This document shows positions 52,915 to 62,532 of a stretch of DNA of 64,000 nt, piece after piece. A program made the translations under genes and the position numbers. The stretch covers positions 89,216 through 153,215 of the forward strand of contig JAFXAD010000050.1 in NCBI GenBank assembly GCA_017522065.1, given 5' to 3'. Every line of letters starts with the position of its first letter. The stretch's first letter is position 1. The stretch comes from Bacteroidales bacterium. GTDB lineage: Bacteria > Bacteroidota > Bacteroidia > Bacteroidales > P3. The notes under the pieces were generated by a model. That model saw only the letters and a program-made list of their open reading frames with translations. It searched no databases and was not told the origin of the DNA.

Positions 52915-53216
52915 GGCATGGAATAAACCTCATGAACCATTCGGTGAAGTCGCTCACGCATCGTTTCTACGTCAATAGCATGGTCTGCAACGGCTGCCAG
53001 ATTCGAAAAACCACGATTCTTCACACGCTGTTCTATGGCATCATACACTTCTTCCGTCGTACGATCATCCACTAACTCTTGACCTTCCGCACGCATCTGC
53101 CGCATACGGGCGTCCACAAGCTCCTGCGCCCAAAGACGGATGGCTGCCGTGGAGTCCAGCTCGGGACACATCTCGCGAAGTGCCGCCTCGTCGATGTTTA
53201 TACTTACCATGCACAT
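52911..53216 (-). CDS. Antitoxin-like protein
   Basis: 101 aa, intact. SINIDEAALREMCPELDSTA then AIRLWAQELVDARMRQMRAE has the helical pattern of antitoxins paired with RelE-type toxins in Bacteroidetes. The C-terminal ERVKNRGFSNLAA region is probably toxin-binding. The stop overlaps the start of the broken toxin gene by 4 bp, the usual antitoxin-toxin order. An orphan antitoxin is stable to carry, which may explain why it survives. Confidence 0.6.
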   Translation of the reverse strand: MCMVSINIDEAALREMCPELDSTAAIRLWAQELVDARMRQMRAEGQELVDDRTTEEVYDAIEQRVKNRGFSNLAAVADHAIDVETMRERLHRMVHEVYSMP

Positions 53217-53298
53217 AATATATTCGTTTTATATAGTCTTCTTTATTCTTTATAATGGGTAGTAGCCGCCGGTTTTCTTGCTGTCGCGGTGCTCTTCA

Positions 53299-54264
53299 CT
53301 ATATCGGATAATATTCAGCGGTGTTCAGTTCCCCTTTTCGGGGTTCTATGAGGCCGCGGTCGACGAGAACAGCGACATGGCGTTCGATGAGAGTTTGCGG
53401 GATGCCGGTAGACTCAGATATCTTGGGAATGGAGTATCCAGGGTGACCTACGACGCAGGCGAGGACAACTCGCTGAATAGCGGTGAGGCCTTCAATGGGG
53501 CGGATGATGCCTTCGTCAAGACTGACGGACAAGTGACCGCTGAGGTCTTCTTGCAACGGCGAATTTTGCGAATTACGCGAATTATCTTTTTCAGAACTCG
53601 GAATTGCCTCTTCGCTCGCGGACGGTTCTTTTTTTCTCGCAGAAAGCGCGGAAACCGCAGAATTTTTTTTTCCCGAACTCAAATTATCGTCCTGAGCTTC
53701 TTTCAACGGCGAATTGCTAGAATTATCTTTTTCAGAACTCGGAATTACCTCTTGATCTGTTTTCGAACACGAATTACACGAATTGCTCAAAGCTTCTATT
53801 TGGCTCGCAGAAAGCGCGGAAATCGCAGAAAATTCTTCTCGGGTCGAATTACTCGAATTTTCTTGTTTGCTTTTGGCGAGGGCTTGTTGTTTGTCGAGTT
53901 GGCGGGCTTGGGTCAGGCGGCGGGCTGCTGTCTGCATGAAGGCGGCCGCGGAATCGGTTGTACGGCTGGGTTCCTTGTCAATGCCGAGCTTTGGTGTGCC
54001 GTCATCATGGAAGTCCGAAGTGCTCTCCGGCTGTTTGTCGCTGTCCTTGATGTAAGGCAGGACTCGCTTCAGCGCTTCGTAGATTTTCGCAGCTTCGTCT
54101 GTGCGGCCCTCTCTTAGGCGCTTCTTGAAGATGTCGGCTGCCGTCCAAAACATACAGAGCGATGTGTAACGTCCCTTGTGGGCGGCGTACATCGGACGTA
54201 TGGCGTCGTAGGCCTCCTCTATCTTGCCTTGCTTGCGGAGCTCGAAAATATCTCTGACGGTCAT
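53299..54264 (-). CDS. TPR-type N-terminus plus winged-helix C-terminus, with repetitive Ser/Asn-rich middle
   Basis: 321 aa. N-terminal MTVRDIFELRKQGKIEEAYD then AIRPMYAAHKGRYTSLCMFW is a TPR-like domain common in Bacteroidales. The C-terminal 60 residues (EGLTAIQRVVLACVVGHPGY, ISESTGIPQTLIERHVAVLV) form a winged helix. Residues 130-245 are a low-complexity linker: SSEKDNSSNSPLKEAQDDNL and SSEKDNSRNSQNSPLQED repeats alternating with SAISALSASQIEALS and SAVSALSARKKEPS. The linker is encoded by GAATTATCTTTTTCAGAACT- and CGCAGAAAGCGCGGAAA-type repeats. Possibly a regulator; role unknown. Confidence 0.7.
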   Translation of the reverse strand: MTVRDIFELRKQGKIEEAYDAIRPMYAAHKGRYTSLCMFWTAADIFKKRLREGRTDEAAKIYEALKRVLPYIKDSDKQPESTSDFHDDGTPKLGIDKEPSRTTDSAAAFMQTAARRLTQARQLDKQQALAKSKQENSSNSTREEFSAISALSASQIEALSNSCNSCSKTDQEVIPSSEKDNSSNSPLKEAQDDNLSSGKKNSAVSALSARKKEPSASEEAIPSSEKDNSRNSQNSPLQEDLSGHLSVSLDEGIIRPIEGLTAIQRVVLACVVGHPGYSIPKISESTGIPQTLIERHVAVLVDRGLIEPRKGELNTAEYYPI

Positions 54265-54501
54265 TCGCTTGTAAAGGTTATCGGTTAAAGAGTAAAGAGG
54301 TTTGACTGTTGTTTGGCAAACGCCTTGGGAGCGGTCGTGCTACGCACTCAAAATCTTTAGAAAATCTATTTTAAAATCTATCAAATTATATACTCGTAGG
54401 TAAGTTTTTATTGCGGGAAACGTTAATAATATAATCTTGACAGACAATATCAATGCAGCATCATATCTGTGGTTTCTGCCATTTCTGCGGGACTTCAAAA
54501 A

Positions 54502-55806
54502 CTAGTCGCGCTTGAAGATGTCGCGGGTGTAGACTTTTTCTTTCACGTCGTCGAGGCAGCTGTCATATCGGTTGGCGATGATAGCTTGGCTTTGGGCTTT
54601 GAACTTGGCGAGGTCGTTGACCACCAGGCTTCCGAAGAAGGTTGTACCGTCATCGAGGGTGGGCTCGTAGATGATGATGTTGGCACCTTTGGCCTTGATA
54701 CGTTTCATCACGCCTTGAATGGCACTCTGGCGGAAGTTGTCGCTGTTCGACTTCATCGTCAGGCGGTAAACTCCGATGGTCGGCGTCTTCTGTTCGGAGC
54801 CGTACTGGTTATTGCTGCTGTATGCATAGTAGCCAGCCATCTTAAGCACCTGGTCGGCAATGAAGTCCTTGCGGGTGCGGTTGCTCTCAACAATGGCACT
54901 CATCATATTCTGCGGCACATCCTCATAGTTGGCCAGCAGCTGTTTGGTGTCCTTGGGCAGGCAGTAGCCGCCGTAACCAAAACTGGGGTTGTTGTAGTGC
55001 GTGCCAATGCGTGGGTCGAGACCAATACCTGTGATGATAGCTTGCGTGTCGAGACCTTTCATCTCAGCATAAGTGTCGAGCTCGTTGAAGTAGCTGACGC
55101 GCAGCGCCAGATAGGTGTTGGCGAAGAGTTTCACTGCCTCGGCCTCTTTCATACCAATAAACAGGGTCGGGACATCTTCCTTGATGGCTGCCTCTTGCAG
55201 CAGCTTGGCAAAGACGTGGGCGCGTTCGGTGAGCCAGTCGATATCCGTTAAAGCGCGGATGGCCTCGTTCTCCTCCTCGTATTCCTTGCCGGCCATCATC
55301 TTGGGCACACCTACGATAATGCGGCTTGGGTAGAGGTTGTCGTAGAGAGCCTTGCTCTCACGCAGAAATTCAGGGCTGAAAATCAGATTGAATTTCTTCA
55401 CGCCCTTGGCGCGGTACTTGACGTAAAGGCTGCGGGTGTAGCCCACGGGGATTGTGCTCTTGATGACCATCACGGCGTCGGGATTCACCTTCAGCACAGC
55501 GTCAATAACGGACTCTACAGCACTGGTATCGAAAAAGTTCTTCTGGCTGTCGTAGTTGGTGGGGGCAGCGATAACGACAAACTCGGCGTCGCGATAACCA
55601 GCCTTTTGGTCGAGGGTGGCATTGAGACTCAACGGCTTATTGGCCAGATAGTCCTCAATATAGTCATCGTGTATGGGCGACTTCTTATTGTTGACCAAAT
55701 CAACACGCTCTGGCACGACATCAACAGCAGTGACATCATTATGTTGCGCCAACAAAGTGGCGATACTCAATCCTACATAGCCGGTTCCGGCAACGGAAAT
55801 TTTCAT
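54502..55806 (-). CDS. ugd: UDP-glucose 6-dehydrogenase
   Basis: 434 aa. Rossmann start [60 protein letters not shown], the active-site cysteine in [15 protein letters not shown], and C-terminal [13 protein letters not shown]. Length and motifs match UDP-glucose dehydrogenases, giving UDP-glucuronate for surface polysaccharide. It is preceded by a good TAnnTTTG promoter at 55970-56001, so it is transcribed alone, far from the main capsule operon. A UDP-ManNAc dehydrogenase is less likely but not excluded. Confidence 0.9.
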   Translation of the reverse strand: MKISVAGTGYVGLSIATLLAQHNDVTAVDVVPERVDLVNNKKSPIHDDYIEDYLANKPLSLNATLDQKAGYRDAEFVVIAAPTNYDSQKNFFDTSAVESVIDAVLKVNPDAVMVIKSTIPVGYTRSLYVKYRAKGVKKFNLIFSPEFLRESKALYDNLYPSRIIVGVPKMMAGKEYEEENEAIRALTDIDWLTERAHVFAKLLQEAAIKEDVPTLFIGMKEAEAVKLFANTYLALRVSYFNELDTYAEMKGLDTQAIITGIGLDPRIGTHYNNPSFGYGGYCLPKDTKQLLANYEDVPQNMMSAIVESNRTRKDFIADQVLKMAGYYAYSSNNQYGSEQKTPTIGVYRLTMKSNSDNFRQSAIQGVMKRIKAKGANIIIYEPTLDDGTTFFGSLVVNDLAKFKAQSQAIIANRYDSCLDDVKEKVYTRDIFKRD

Positions 55807-55969
55807 GCAAAAACTTAAACCTTAACGTTAACACAGAATAAAGGAAAATCCACACCTCAATTCCAACGTTAACTACCTTGGTATGAAAACAAAAAGATAA
55901 TGCTAAAGCACCCTCAGTCACACTTCACAAAATCGATGCCCACTGAGGAATAGCCTTTTTAAAACTTTG

Positions 55970-56001
55970 CAAAAGTACGTTTTATTTGTGAAACAACAAA
56001 A
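55970..56001 (-). promoter_or_regulatory. Bacteroidetes-type promoter of ugd
   Basis: On the minus strand: -33 box TTTTG (55997-56001), a 19-bp spacer, and -7 box TACTTTTG (55970-55977), matching the TTTG / TAnnTTTG consensus. Transcripts would have a leader of roughly 155 bases. Confidence 0.75.
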
Positions 56002-56220
56002 TTAATTAAAAAAAAACTTAAAAAGCACTTGTGCGTTTTCTTAAGCAAAATACTTAACTTGCTATTTCCAAAAACTTTAATAAAAATTATATGAGGGGTT
56101 CAAAAACGTTATTTCCTTGTGAACCAAAATGGATAAGTCACATTTATTAAGATAAAAATCAATCATTTTGGCAAAAATCGGGGGAAATATTTCAATTCAA
56201 TTGTCGGGGTGGAATATTCT

Positions 56221-56880
56221 CCTGCTCGCAGGCGAGCGAGATCTTGTAGATCTTGTGGATTTATACTTCTGATTTTTATGTCGCGCGGGATTGCTGATGT
56301 CTCGAAAATCTTTATCCTGCTCGCGGGCGAGCGAGATCTGGTAGATCTTGTGGATTTATGCTTCTGATTTTTATCTCGCGCGGGATTGCTGATGTCTCGA
56401 AAATCTTTATCCTGCTCGCGGGCGAGCGAGATCTTGTAGATCTTGTGGATTTATGCTTCTGATTTTTATGTCGCGCGGGATTGCTGATGTCTCGAAAATC
56501 TTTATCCTGCTCGCGGACGAGCGAGATCTGGTAGATCTTGTAAATTTTAATCTTCTGCTTTTTTTATGTCGCATTTTTATCTCGCGCGGGATTGCTGATA
56601 TCTCGGGAAAAAAATCCTTCTCGCGGGCGAGCGAGATCTGGTAGATCTTGTAAATTTTAATCTTCTGCTTTTTTTATGTCGCATTTTTATCTCGCGCGGG
56701 ATTGCTGATATCTCGGGAAAATTATCCTGCTCGCGGGCGAGCGAGATCTGGTAGATCTTGTGGATTTTAATCTTCTGCTTTTTTTATGTCGCATTTTTAT
56801 CTCGCGCGGGATTGCTGATGTCTCGTAAATCTTTATCCTGCTCGCAGGCGAGCGAGATCTGGTAGATCTTGTAGAATTAT
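56221..56880. repeat. Tandem repeat array, 7 units of 95 or 110 bp
   Basis: Units start with CCTGCTCGC at 56221, 56316, 56411, 56506, 56616 (CCTTCTCGC), 56726 and 56837. Each contains GCTCGCGGGCGAGCGAGATC, an AGATCTKGTAGATCTTGT segment and TCGCGCGGGATTGCTGAT, all with internal symmetry. Longer units carry an extra TTTTTATGTCGCATTTTTA-like insertion. The array lies between the ugd promoter and the tRNA-Ala gene. Its short reading frame (RSRSPASR-type repeat) is not a convincing gene. The 56002-56220 stretch left of it is AT-rich with no gene. Confidence 0.85.
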
Positions 56881-56928
56881 TCAATCTACAGCGGTAATGC
56901 TGACGCAGTTTTTTTCACTTTAAAAGAA

Positions 56929-56952
56929 AAAGAGGTCTTGTGTGACCTCTTT
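56929..56952 (-). terminator. Rho-independent terminator of tRNA-Ala
   Basis: AAAGAGGTC (56929-56937) and GACCTCTTT (56944-56952) form a 9-bp stem with a 6-base loop. On the minus strand it is followed by TTTTCTTTT, directly downstream of the tRNA. Confidence 0.85.
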
Positions 56953-56957
56953 AGCAG

Positions 56958-57031
<74 letters not shown>

Positions 57032-57187
57032 TCAAATGCGGGTGCAAAAATACAAACATTTTCCAAACCTCCAAAATTATTTTTTATTTTGCATGGAATC
57101 AGGGTTGTAGAAATGCTTATTGCTAAAGAAAACTTCTTTTCGCACTTCTCAATTCGCGATTTTCGAAGCAAAACGATATTCTAATTT

Positions 57188-57870
57188 CCTGCTCGCAAGC
57201 GAGCGAGATCTTGTAGATCTTGTGGAATTTTTCTTTTTTTCTCCTGCTCAGCGTTCCGCCTCGCGAAATCTATAAATCTTATAAATTATTACGCTCGCAA
57301 GCGAGCGGATTCTTGACAATTATATTGTTGCTGTTTCTTGTCGTTAAAAATTTATTTATGATAATTCCTGGTCAATTCCTGTTTAAACAAAAAAAATATT
57401 TACGGTCATTCACGGGCATTCACGTTCAAAAAAAATCTCCTGCTCGCGGGCGAGTGAGTATTCTAATGCTCTACGAGCAGAAATCAAACAAATTAAAATC
57501 AAATTTTACAAAACCTTTATTTCAAACAAAATATAGACAAAAGCAAAAATTATTAGCTCGATCACAATTGAAACGAATATACTTCTTATGAGCACCTCTA
57601 ATAATTATTTAAAACGGCGTGGTATGCCTGCGAATACCTAATGAGTAAAGAAAATGCAATGAGCAATTGTACGAATTAAACGAATTGATATTTAGAAATT
57701 TGTTTTGCAAACAAAAAGCGAATTAAACGATTTACAGGCATTCGCGTTCAAAAAAAATCTCCTGCTCGCAGACGAGCGAGATCTGGTAGATCTTGTTGAA
57801 TACTTATGTCCCATAAAAAGCACGGCAAACTTTCTCCTGCTCGCAAGCGAGCGAAAGATGGTAAATCTTA
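57188..57870. repeat. Scattered single copies of the CCTGCTCGC repeat
   Basis: Copies at 57188, 57439, 57761 and 57836, each starting CCTGCTCGC and continuing RAGCGAGCGAGATC or a degraded form. Two are preceded by CGTTCAAAAAAAATCT. The intervening AT-rich DNA (57040-57900) contains no gene I can support. Confidence 0.7.
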
Positions 57871-57920
57871 TAAATTTATTCCGCTTTTGGCGGTAATGCT
57901 AATGCAGTTATTATCGAAAA

Positions 57921-58751
57921 TCAAACATCCCAATTGAAACCGGAGAATGGGTCTCCATTTCCGCTTTCGCCGCCGTTCCATCGGTCGGAAGATTCTTCTG
58001 CGCGTCCAGTGTCATACTGCTGTCCCTCACTGAGTTCCTGCAGATGGCGCAGGCGACGCATTCCAACCTTCCACAACTTGATATCGAAGTAGATGAACAC
58101 AACAAAGAGCAAGCCTCCAAGCCATCCGGCATTCTCGCCCATCCCTTCGGGAATCATCAGCAACGCATCGAACGTGCCATGCAGAAACATCGGGTAGAGA
58201 AAAGCTTTGAAGAGGTTGGCGCCGCGATGCTCTGTATCGAACTTGGCCAGAGCAAAATAATAACCCATAACGACACCAAACAGGAAGTGTCCCGGAACAG
58301 ACAGCAGCGCACGCATCGACCCCGTTGCTACGGCAGTCGAAAAAGTGTCCTGCGAAAAGACATACATCAGATTTTCAAGACAGGCGAAGCCAAGCGACAC
58401 GAACGTGGCATACACAATTCCGTCGAAATATTCGTCGAAGTCGGCACTCTTCCAAACAGCCCACGACAGCATCAACAGTTTGCACAGTTCCTCGGAACTA
58501 CCCGCGACGACGTAGCCGGTATATATACCCCTAAACGCACCCGGAAGCATGCTGCCGCCAAGCATCTCGTATGCCGACGAGAGAAACGATTCAAGAAACA
58601 CAGCCGGGACAACACTCAGGCAACCAAACAAGAAAGCCTTGATCAGCATTCGCAAAGGCTCCTTCTCGAACTTGTCTTTGCGGTATACAAAGAAACCTAA
58701 AACAACTACCGGCAATATGGCCAAAGCAACAAGTATTACATTCTGCGACAT
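57921..58751 (-). CDS. prsW: PrsW-family intramembrane protease
   Basis: 276 aa with about eight hydrophobic segments. The PrsW glutamate motif is VAGSSEELCKLLML (E87/E88), followed by GFACLENLMYVFSQD, LSVPGHFLFGVVMGYYFALA and MFLHGTFDALLMIPEG with conserved histidines. The soluble C-terminus (from about 230) is acidic and Gly/Ser-rich. PrsW proteins cleave membrane anti-sigma factors or related substrates; the local partner is unknown. It has its own promoter divergent from the LutA-like gene. Confidence 0.88.
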   Translation of the reverse strand: MSQNVILVALAILPVVVLGFFVYRKDKFEKEPLRMLIKAFLFGCLSVVPAVFLESFLSSAYEMLGGSMLPGAFRGIYTGYVVAGSSEELCKLLMLSWAVWKSADFDEYFDGIVYATFVSLGFACLENLMYVFSQDTFSTAVATGSMRALLSVPGHFLFGVVMGYYFALAKFDTEHRGANLFKAFLYPMFLHGTFDALLMIPEGMGENAGWLGGLLFVVFIYFDIKLWKVGMRRLRHLQELSEGQQYDTGRAEESSDRWNGGESGNGDPFSGFNWDV

Positions 58752-58811
58752 GATGGAAATAAAGAATTAAAAACTCAAGAAACACATATTCAAAAAGGTT
58801 TTTACACGTTG

Positions 58812-58819
58812 CAAAATTA
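58812..58819 (-). promoter_or_regulatory. -7 box for the PrsW gene
   Basis: TAATTTTG on the minus strand (CAAAATTA on plus) fits TAnnTTTG, about 60 bp before the ATG at 58751. The -33 region is not clear. Confidence 0.5.
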
Positions 58820-58871
58820 GCACTTTTTCACGTTCTGCTAAAATATTTTTTCATATTCCATGAAAATGCAG

Positions 58872-58879
58872 TATCTTTG
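58872..58879 (+). promoter_or_regulatory. -7 box for the LutA-like gene
   Basis: TATCTTTG fits TAnnTTTG, 22 bp before the ATG at 58902. No clear -33 TTTG. Confidence 0.55.
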
Positions 58880-58901
58880 CACTTCCATTTATACGTATAA
58901 A

Positions 58902-59672
58902 ATGAACAATAACAACTATAAGGTGGGGATTTTCATCCCGTGTTGCGTCGACCAGTTCAATGCAGCGACAGGTATAAAGATGATGCACCTGCTGCAAAAA
59001 TTGGGCATCGACTGCTACTATCCTGACGACCTGACCTGCTGCGGTATGCACCTCTACCAGCAGGGCAACCGCGAAGCCGCCAAACAGCTTGGCGAACGAC
59101 TCATCGGGCTCTACGGGCAATGCACCTACATCGTCTCGTGCAGCAGTGCCTGCGTAGCCTTCATACAGCACGAATTCCCGCATCTCTTCCACAACACGGC
59201 CTACCACAACGACTACAGAAATTTCACAAGCCGCTGTCTCGACATCAGCGATTTCCTTGTCAACTTTGCCGACTATAAGCCTTCGGGTATTTCGTTCCCG
59301 CACAAAGTCGCCATTTTGGACCATTGCACCACTCGTCGCGACTACACCAGCCCGGCACACCCCGAACGCAAAGGACTTCACGACGAGCCGCGCATTCTGC
59401 TCAATGCCATCGACGGACTTCAGCTGCTCGAGATGCCGCAAGCCGATGTCTGCTGCGGGTTCGGAGGCCTCTTCGCAAGCCAATTCACGCCCATCAGCGA
59501 CAGCCTTGCACGGCGAAAAGCAGAAAACGCCCTCTCGGTGGGTGCGGAAGTCATTGTCTCGACCGAGCCCTCATGCCTGCTGCACATGCAGTCGTATATC
59601 GACAAGAACAAGCTGCCGCTCAAATGCCGCCATATCGTCGACATACTTGTGAACGATGACACCAACACCTGA
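58902..59672 (+). CDS. LutA-like (Fe-S)-binding CCG-domain protein
   Basis: About 256 aa from the ATG at 58902 (MNNNNYKVGIFIPCCVDQFN). Two cysteine-rich CCG domains: PCCVDQF...DDLTCCGMHLYQQGN with SCSSACVAFIQHEFP, and DHCTTRRDYTSPAHPERKGL...ADVCCGFGGLFASQ with STEPSCLLHMQ. This is the LutA/YkgE family of lactate-oxidation complex subunits, although lutB and lutC are not visible here. The 14-codon upstream extension (MKMQYLCTSIY...) covers the -7 box, so the later ATG is chosen. Confidence 0.85.
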   Translation: MNNNNYKVGIFIPCCVDQFNAATGIKMMHLLQKLGIDCYYPDDLTCCGMHLYQQGNREAAKQLGERLIGLYGQCTYIVSCSSACVAFIQHEFPHLFHNTAYHNDYRNFTSRCLDISDFLVNFADYKPSGISFPHKVAILDHCTTRRDYTSPAHPERKGLHDEPRILLNAIDGLQLLEMPQADVCCGFGGLFASQFTPISDSLARRKAENALSVGAEVIVSTEPSCLLHMQSYIDKNKLPLKCRHIVDILVNDDTNT

Positions 59673-59673
59673 C

Positions 59674-60624
59674 ATGCAACCTCTACGCTACAACTCCTAT
59701 TCAGCCTACTTCAAACACAACTATGGCACACGACTGCAGAAACTCTCTGTCGACGCAGGATTCAGCTGCCCTAACCGCAACCCGCACGACCGCGCCAAGG
59801 GAGGCTGCACCTTCTGCAACAACCAAGCTTTCAACCCGTCATACTGCTCGCCTCAGAAAAGCATAACCCAGCAACTCGACGAAGGAATAGAGTTTCATCA
59901 GCACCGCTACCGCAACGCTGAGGGCTACCTCGCATACTTCCAACCCTATTCGAACACCTTTGCACCCGTCGACAAACTCAAGGACATATATTCCGAAGCA
60001 CTTGCCCACCCGAAGGTAAAGGGTCTCATTATCGGCACCCGCCCCGACTGCGTCGACGATGCCAAACTCGACCTGATAGCCTCGCTTGCCGGTGTGCCAC
60101 ACCGCTTTGTAGCAATAGAATACGGCATTGAGAGCTGCTACGATGCGACCCTTGCCGCCATCAGGCGCGGACACGATTTCCAGGCGACGCGCCATGCCAT
60201 AAACCTGACTGCCGAACGTGGCATACACTGCGGCGTTCACCTCGTGCTCGGACTCCCCGGCGAGTCGCACGACATGATTTTGGCCGAAGCCGACATCATC
60301 AACTCACTACCCATCAACTCGTTGAAACTACACCAACTGCAGGTTATCAAAGGCACACCTATGGCCGACGGCAGCGCACAGGCAGGCAACTCTTTCCGGC
60401 TCGACGAATACATATCGCTCGTATGCGACTTCGTCGAACGGCTCCGTCCCGACATCCTCATCGAACGCTTTGCAGGCGAAGTGCCGCCACGTTTCCAGGC
60501 ATTCCCCGAACGCAGCTGGCACCGACCCGACGGCAGACTGCTCCGCAACGAACAGATTCCGCCAATGGTCAACAACGAACTGGTCCGCAGAGGCACCTGC
60601 CAAGGATACCACTATCAATCATGA
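59674..60624 (+). CDS. yhcC: Radical SAM protein, YhcC/TIGR01212 family
   Basis: About 316 aa from the ATG at 59674 (MQPLRYNSYSAYFKHNYGTR); an in-frame ATG at 59656 overlaps the LutA-like gene. The [4Fe-4S] cysteines are in DAGFSCPNRNPHDRAKGGCT followed by FCNN. GLIIGTRPDCVDD, AIEYGIESCYDATLAAIRRG and HLVLGLPGESHDMILAEADI follow, as in YhcC. The stop overlaps the FecD start by ATGA. Substrate not known for the family. Confidence 0.9.
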   Translation: MQPLRYNSYSAYFKHNYGTRLQKLSVDAGFSCPNRNPHDRAKGGCTFCNNQAFNPSYCSPQKSITQQLDEGIEFHQHRYRNAEGYLAYFQPYSNTFAPVDKLKDIYSEALAHPKVKGLIIGTRPDCVDDAKLDLIASLAGVPHRFVAIEYGIESCYDATLAAIRRGHDFQATRHAINLTAERGIHCGVHLVLGLPGESHDMILAEADIINSLPINSLKLHQLQVIKGTPMADGSAQAGNSFRLDEYISLVCDFVERLRPDILIERFAGEVPPRFQAFPERSWHRPDGRLLRNEQIPPMVNNELVRRGTCQGYHYQS

Positions 60625-61595
60625 GTAATAAAACAATGAAACATAACCGACTACTGATATCAGCCATTCTTGCCATCGTCCTCCTTATCGCCATGGCACT
60701 CTGCTCTATGGTAGGAGTGGTCTCGTTCGACTGGCACGACCTCACGCAGTCGCCAATCTTTTGGAACCTGAGGCTCCCACGTGTCATCCTCAGCGTCATT
60801 GTCGGGGCCGTCCTCTCCGTCTGCGGCACTGTCTACCAGTCCGTTTTCCGCAATCCTCTTACCGACCCCTACGTGCTCGGCATCTCGTCAGGAGCCTCGT
60901 TGGGAGCCGCCATCGCAATCCTTATGGGATGGGAGGCTCACCTGTGGGGTGTGGGCAGCATGGCCCTGATTACCGCCATATTGACCATCCTTCTCATTTT
61001 CAAGGTGGCCTCCATCGGCAACCGCATGCACACCACCACTCTCCTGCTGACAGGCGTATGTCTTACATTCCTCATAACGGCAGTCATCTCGCTCCTTATG
61101 GCACTGAGGCACGACAAGATGGAAAGCATCATCTTCTGGACCATGGGCAGCTTCGCATCGGCATCGTGGATCGATATCGGAATCCTTCTGCCAGTGTCCA
61201 TCGTCGGCATCCTCATCGTGCTCTACTACAGCAAAGACCTCAACCTGCTCCTGGCCGGAAGCGAAGTGGCACAGAGCCTCGGTGTCGAGGTCGAAAAAGT
61301 CCGTCGTCGGCTATTGCTTTTCACCACCCTGATGGTTGCATTTGCAGTCTCCGCGTGTGGTGTCATCGGCTTTGTCGGTCTTGTCGTTCCGCACTGCATA
61401 CGCCTTGTGTGCGGATCGGACAACCGCCGCATAGTTCCCTACTCCATCTTTGTCGGTGCACTCTTCCTGCTGCTGTGCGACACGCTGTCACGCACGCTCA
61501 TACCGCCCAACGAACTACCGGTGGGAAGCATCACCTCGCTCGTCGGTGCCCCAATGTTCATCTATCTCCTCTACAAATCAAAACGAAGCATCTGA
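60621..61595 (+). CDS. FecCD-family iron/cobalamin ABC transporter permease
   Basis: About 324 aa from the ATG at 60621 (MSNKTMKHNRLLISAILAIV). About ten membrane helices; LRLPRVILSVIVGAVLSVCG and NPLTDPYVLGISSGASLGAA are the FecCD signature, followed by GSEVAQSLGVEVEKVRRRLL and CGVIGFVGLVVPHCIRLVCG (the ATPase-coupling region). It imports siderophore-iron or B12; which one is not decidable by sequence. No periplasmic binding protein gene is adjacent. Overlaps YhcC by 4 bp. Confidence 0.9.
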   Translation: MSNKTMKHNRLLISAILAIVLLIAMALCSMVGVVSFDWHDLTQSPIFWNLRLPRVILSVIVGAVLSVCGTVYQSVFRNPLTDPYVLGISSGASLGAAIAILMGWEAHLWGVGSMALITAILTILLIFKVASIGNRMHTTTLLLTGVCLTFLITAVISLLMALRHDKMESIIFWTMGSFASASWIDIGILLPVSIVGILIVLYYSKDLNLLLAGSEVAQSLGVEVEKVRRRLLLFTTLMVAFAVSACGVIGFVGLVVPHCIRLVCGSDNRRIVPYSIFVGALFLLLCDTLSRTLIPPNELPVGSITSLVGAPMFIYLLYKSKRSI

Positions 61596-61599
61596 TATT

Positions 61600-62361
61600 A
61601 TGGTCCAACTGAATCACCTCTCATACAGTTACGGTTCACACACCATACTGAACGACATCAGCCTAACCGTCCCTGACGGCTCGTTTTGTGCCGTCATGGG
61701 GGCCAACGGATGCGGCAAGACGACCCTGCTGCGGTGCATAGCCAACCTGATACACCCCGCTCATGGCGAAGTAGTTATCGACGGCAAACCTGCCCGCGAC
61801 TACACCACACGCCAACTGGCACAGCGAATAGCGTGCGTGCAGCAACATCCGCAGACCGACATCGAATTTTCTGCCTTCGAAACCGTCCTTATGGGACGCA
61901 ACCCTTATCAGAGGCACCTTCAGAACGAGTCGCAACATGACTGGGACATCGTGGAGCAATGCATGAAACAGACCAACACATGGCATCTGCGGCTGTCGCT
62001 GCCAAGCCAGATGAGCGGCGGCGAACTGCAACGCGTGATGATAGCACGCGCATTGGCACAACAGACGCCCTACCTCCTGCTCGACGAACCGACATCCAAC
62101 CTCGACATCGCCCACCAGTTCGAAATCATGGAGCTGCTGACCGACATCAACCGCAATCAAGGCAAAACAATACTCATCGTCGTCCACGACCTCAACCTGG
62201 CCCTGCGCTACTGCCCGCAGTGCATGCTGCTGCAGGGAGGAACAATACTCTTCCACGGACCCACGTCCGAAGCCCTGCAACCCGAGCGCATACTTACGAC
62301 CTTTGGCGTCAAGACTCATCTCGTGGAAGGATATATCCAAATCGACGGACAATCACGATAG
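61600..62361 (+). CDS. FecE/BtuD-type ABC transporter ATP-binding protein
   Basis: About 253 aa from the ATG at 61600 (MVQLNHLSYSYGSHTILNDI), 4 bp after the permease gene. Walker A GANGCGKTTLL, Q-loop VQQHPQTDIEFSAF, ABC signature QMSGGELQRVMIARAL, Walker B YLLLDEPTSNLDIAHQF and the H-loop VVHDLNLALRYCPQC are all intact. A B12 importer would suit the cobalamin-dependent enzyme at 20431, but iron uptake is equally likely. Confidence 0.92.
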   Translation: MVQLNHLSYSYGSHTILNDISLTVPDGSFCAVMGANGCGKTTLLRCIANLIHPAHGEVVIDGKPARDYTTRQLAQRIACVQQHPQTDIEFSAFETVLMGRNPYQRHLQNESQHDWDIVEQCMKQTNTWHLRLSLPSQMSGGELQRVMIARALAQQTPYLLLDEPTSNLDIAHQFEIMELLTDINRNQGKTILIVVHDLNLALRYCPQCMLLQGGTILFHGPTSEALQPERILTTFGVKTHLVEGYIQIDGQSR

Positions 62362-62441
62362 AAAAGCCTGCAAAGCAACACTTTTTGTAAGACACACATA
62401 CCAAGATACAACCTCGACAACTCACTTATTGAAAAAAGTTG

Positions 62442-62449
62442 TATATTTG
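62442..62449 (+). promoter_or_regulatory. -7 box upstream of purD
   Basis: TATATTTG fits TAnnTTTG, 83 bp before the purD ATG. No well-placed -33 TTTG is seen. Confidence 0.5.
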
Positions 62450-62532
62450 AAATCTGAACCAAATCGTTGCAACATCAAGCAACGAACTAATTATCACCTA
62501 CTATAAGCAATTATTACGAATAAAACAATATC

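Noticed and set aside
53278-54117. 279-codon open frame on the plus strand
   Set aside because: Antisense to the TPR/winged-helix gene; its Arg/Phe-rich sequence follows from the repeats of that gene.
54469-55251. 260-codon open frame on the plus strand
   Set aside because: Lies fully antisense to ugd, which has every family motif.
56221-56880. CRISPR array
   Set aside because: The repeated part makes up almost the whole unit and the segments between are also nearly identical, so there are no unique spacers; no cas genes are near.
56687-56884. Ser/Arg-rich short protein on the minus strand
   Set aside because: It is only the tandem repeat read in one frame; no start context or family, and it changes frame between units.
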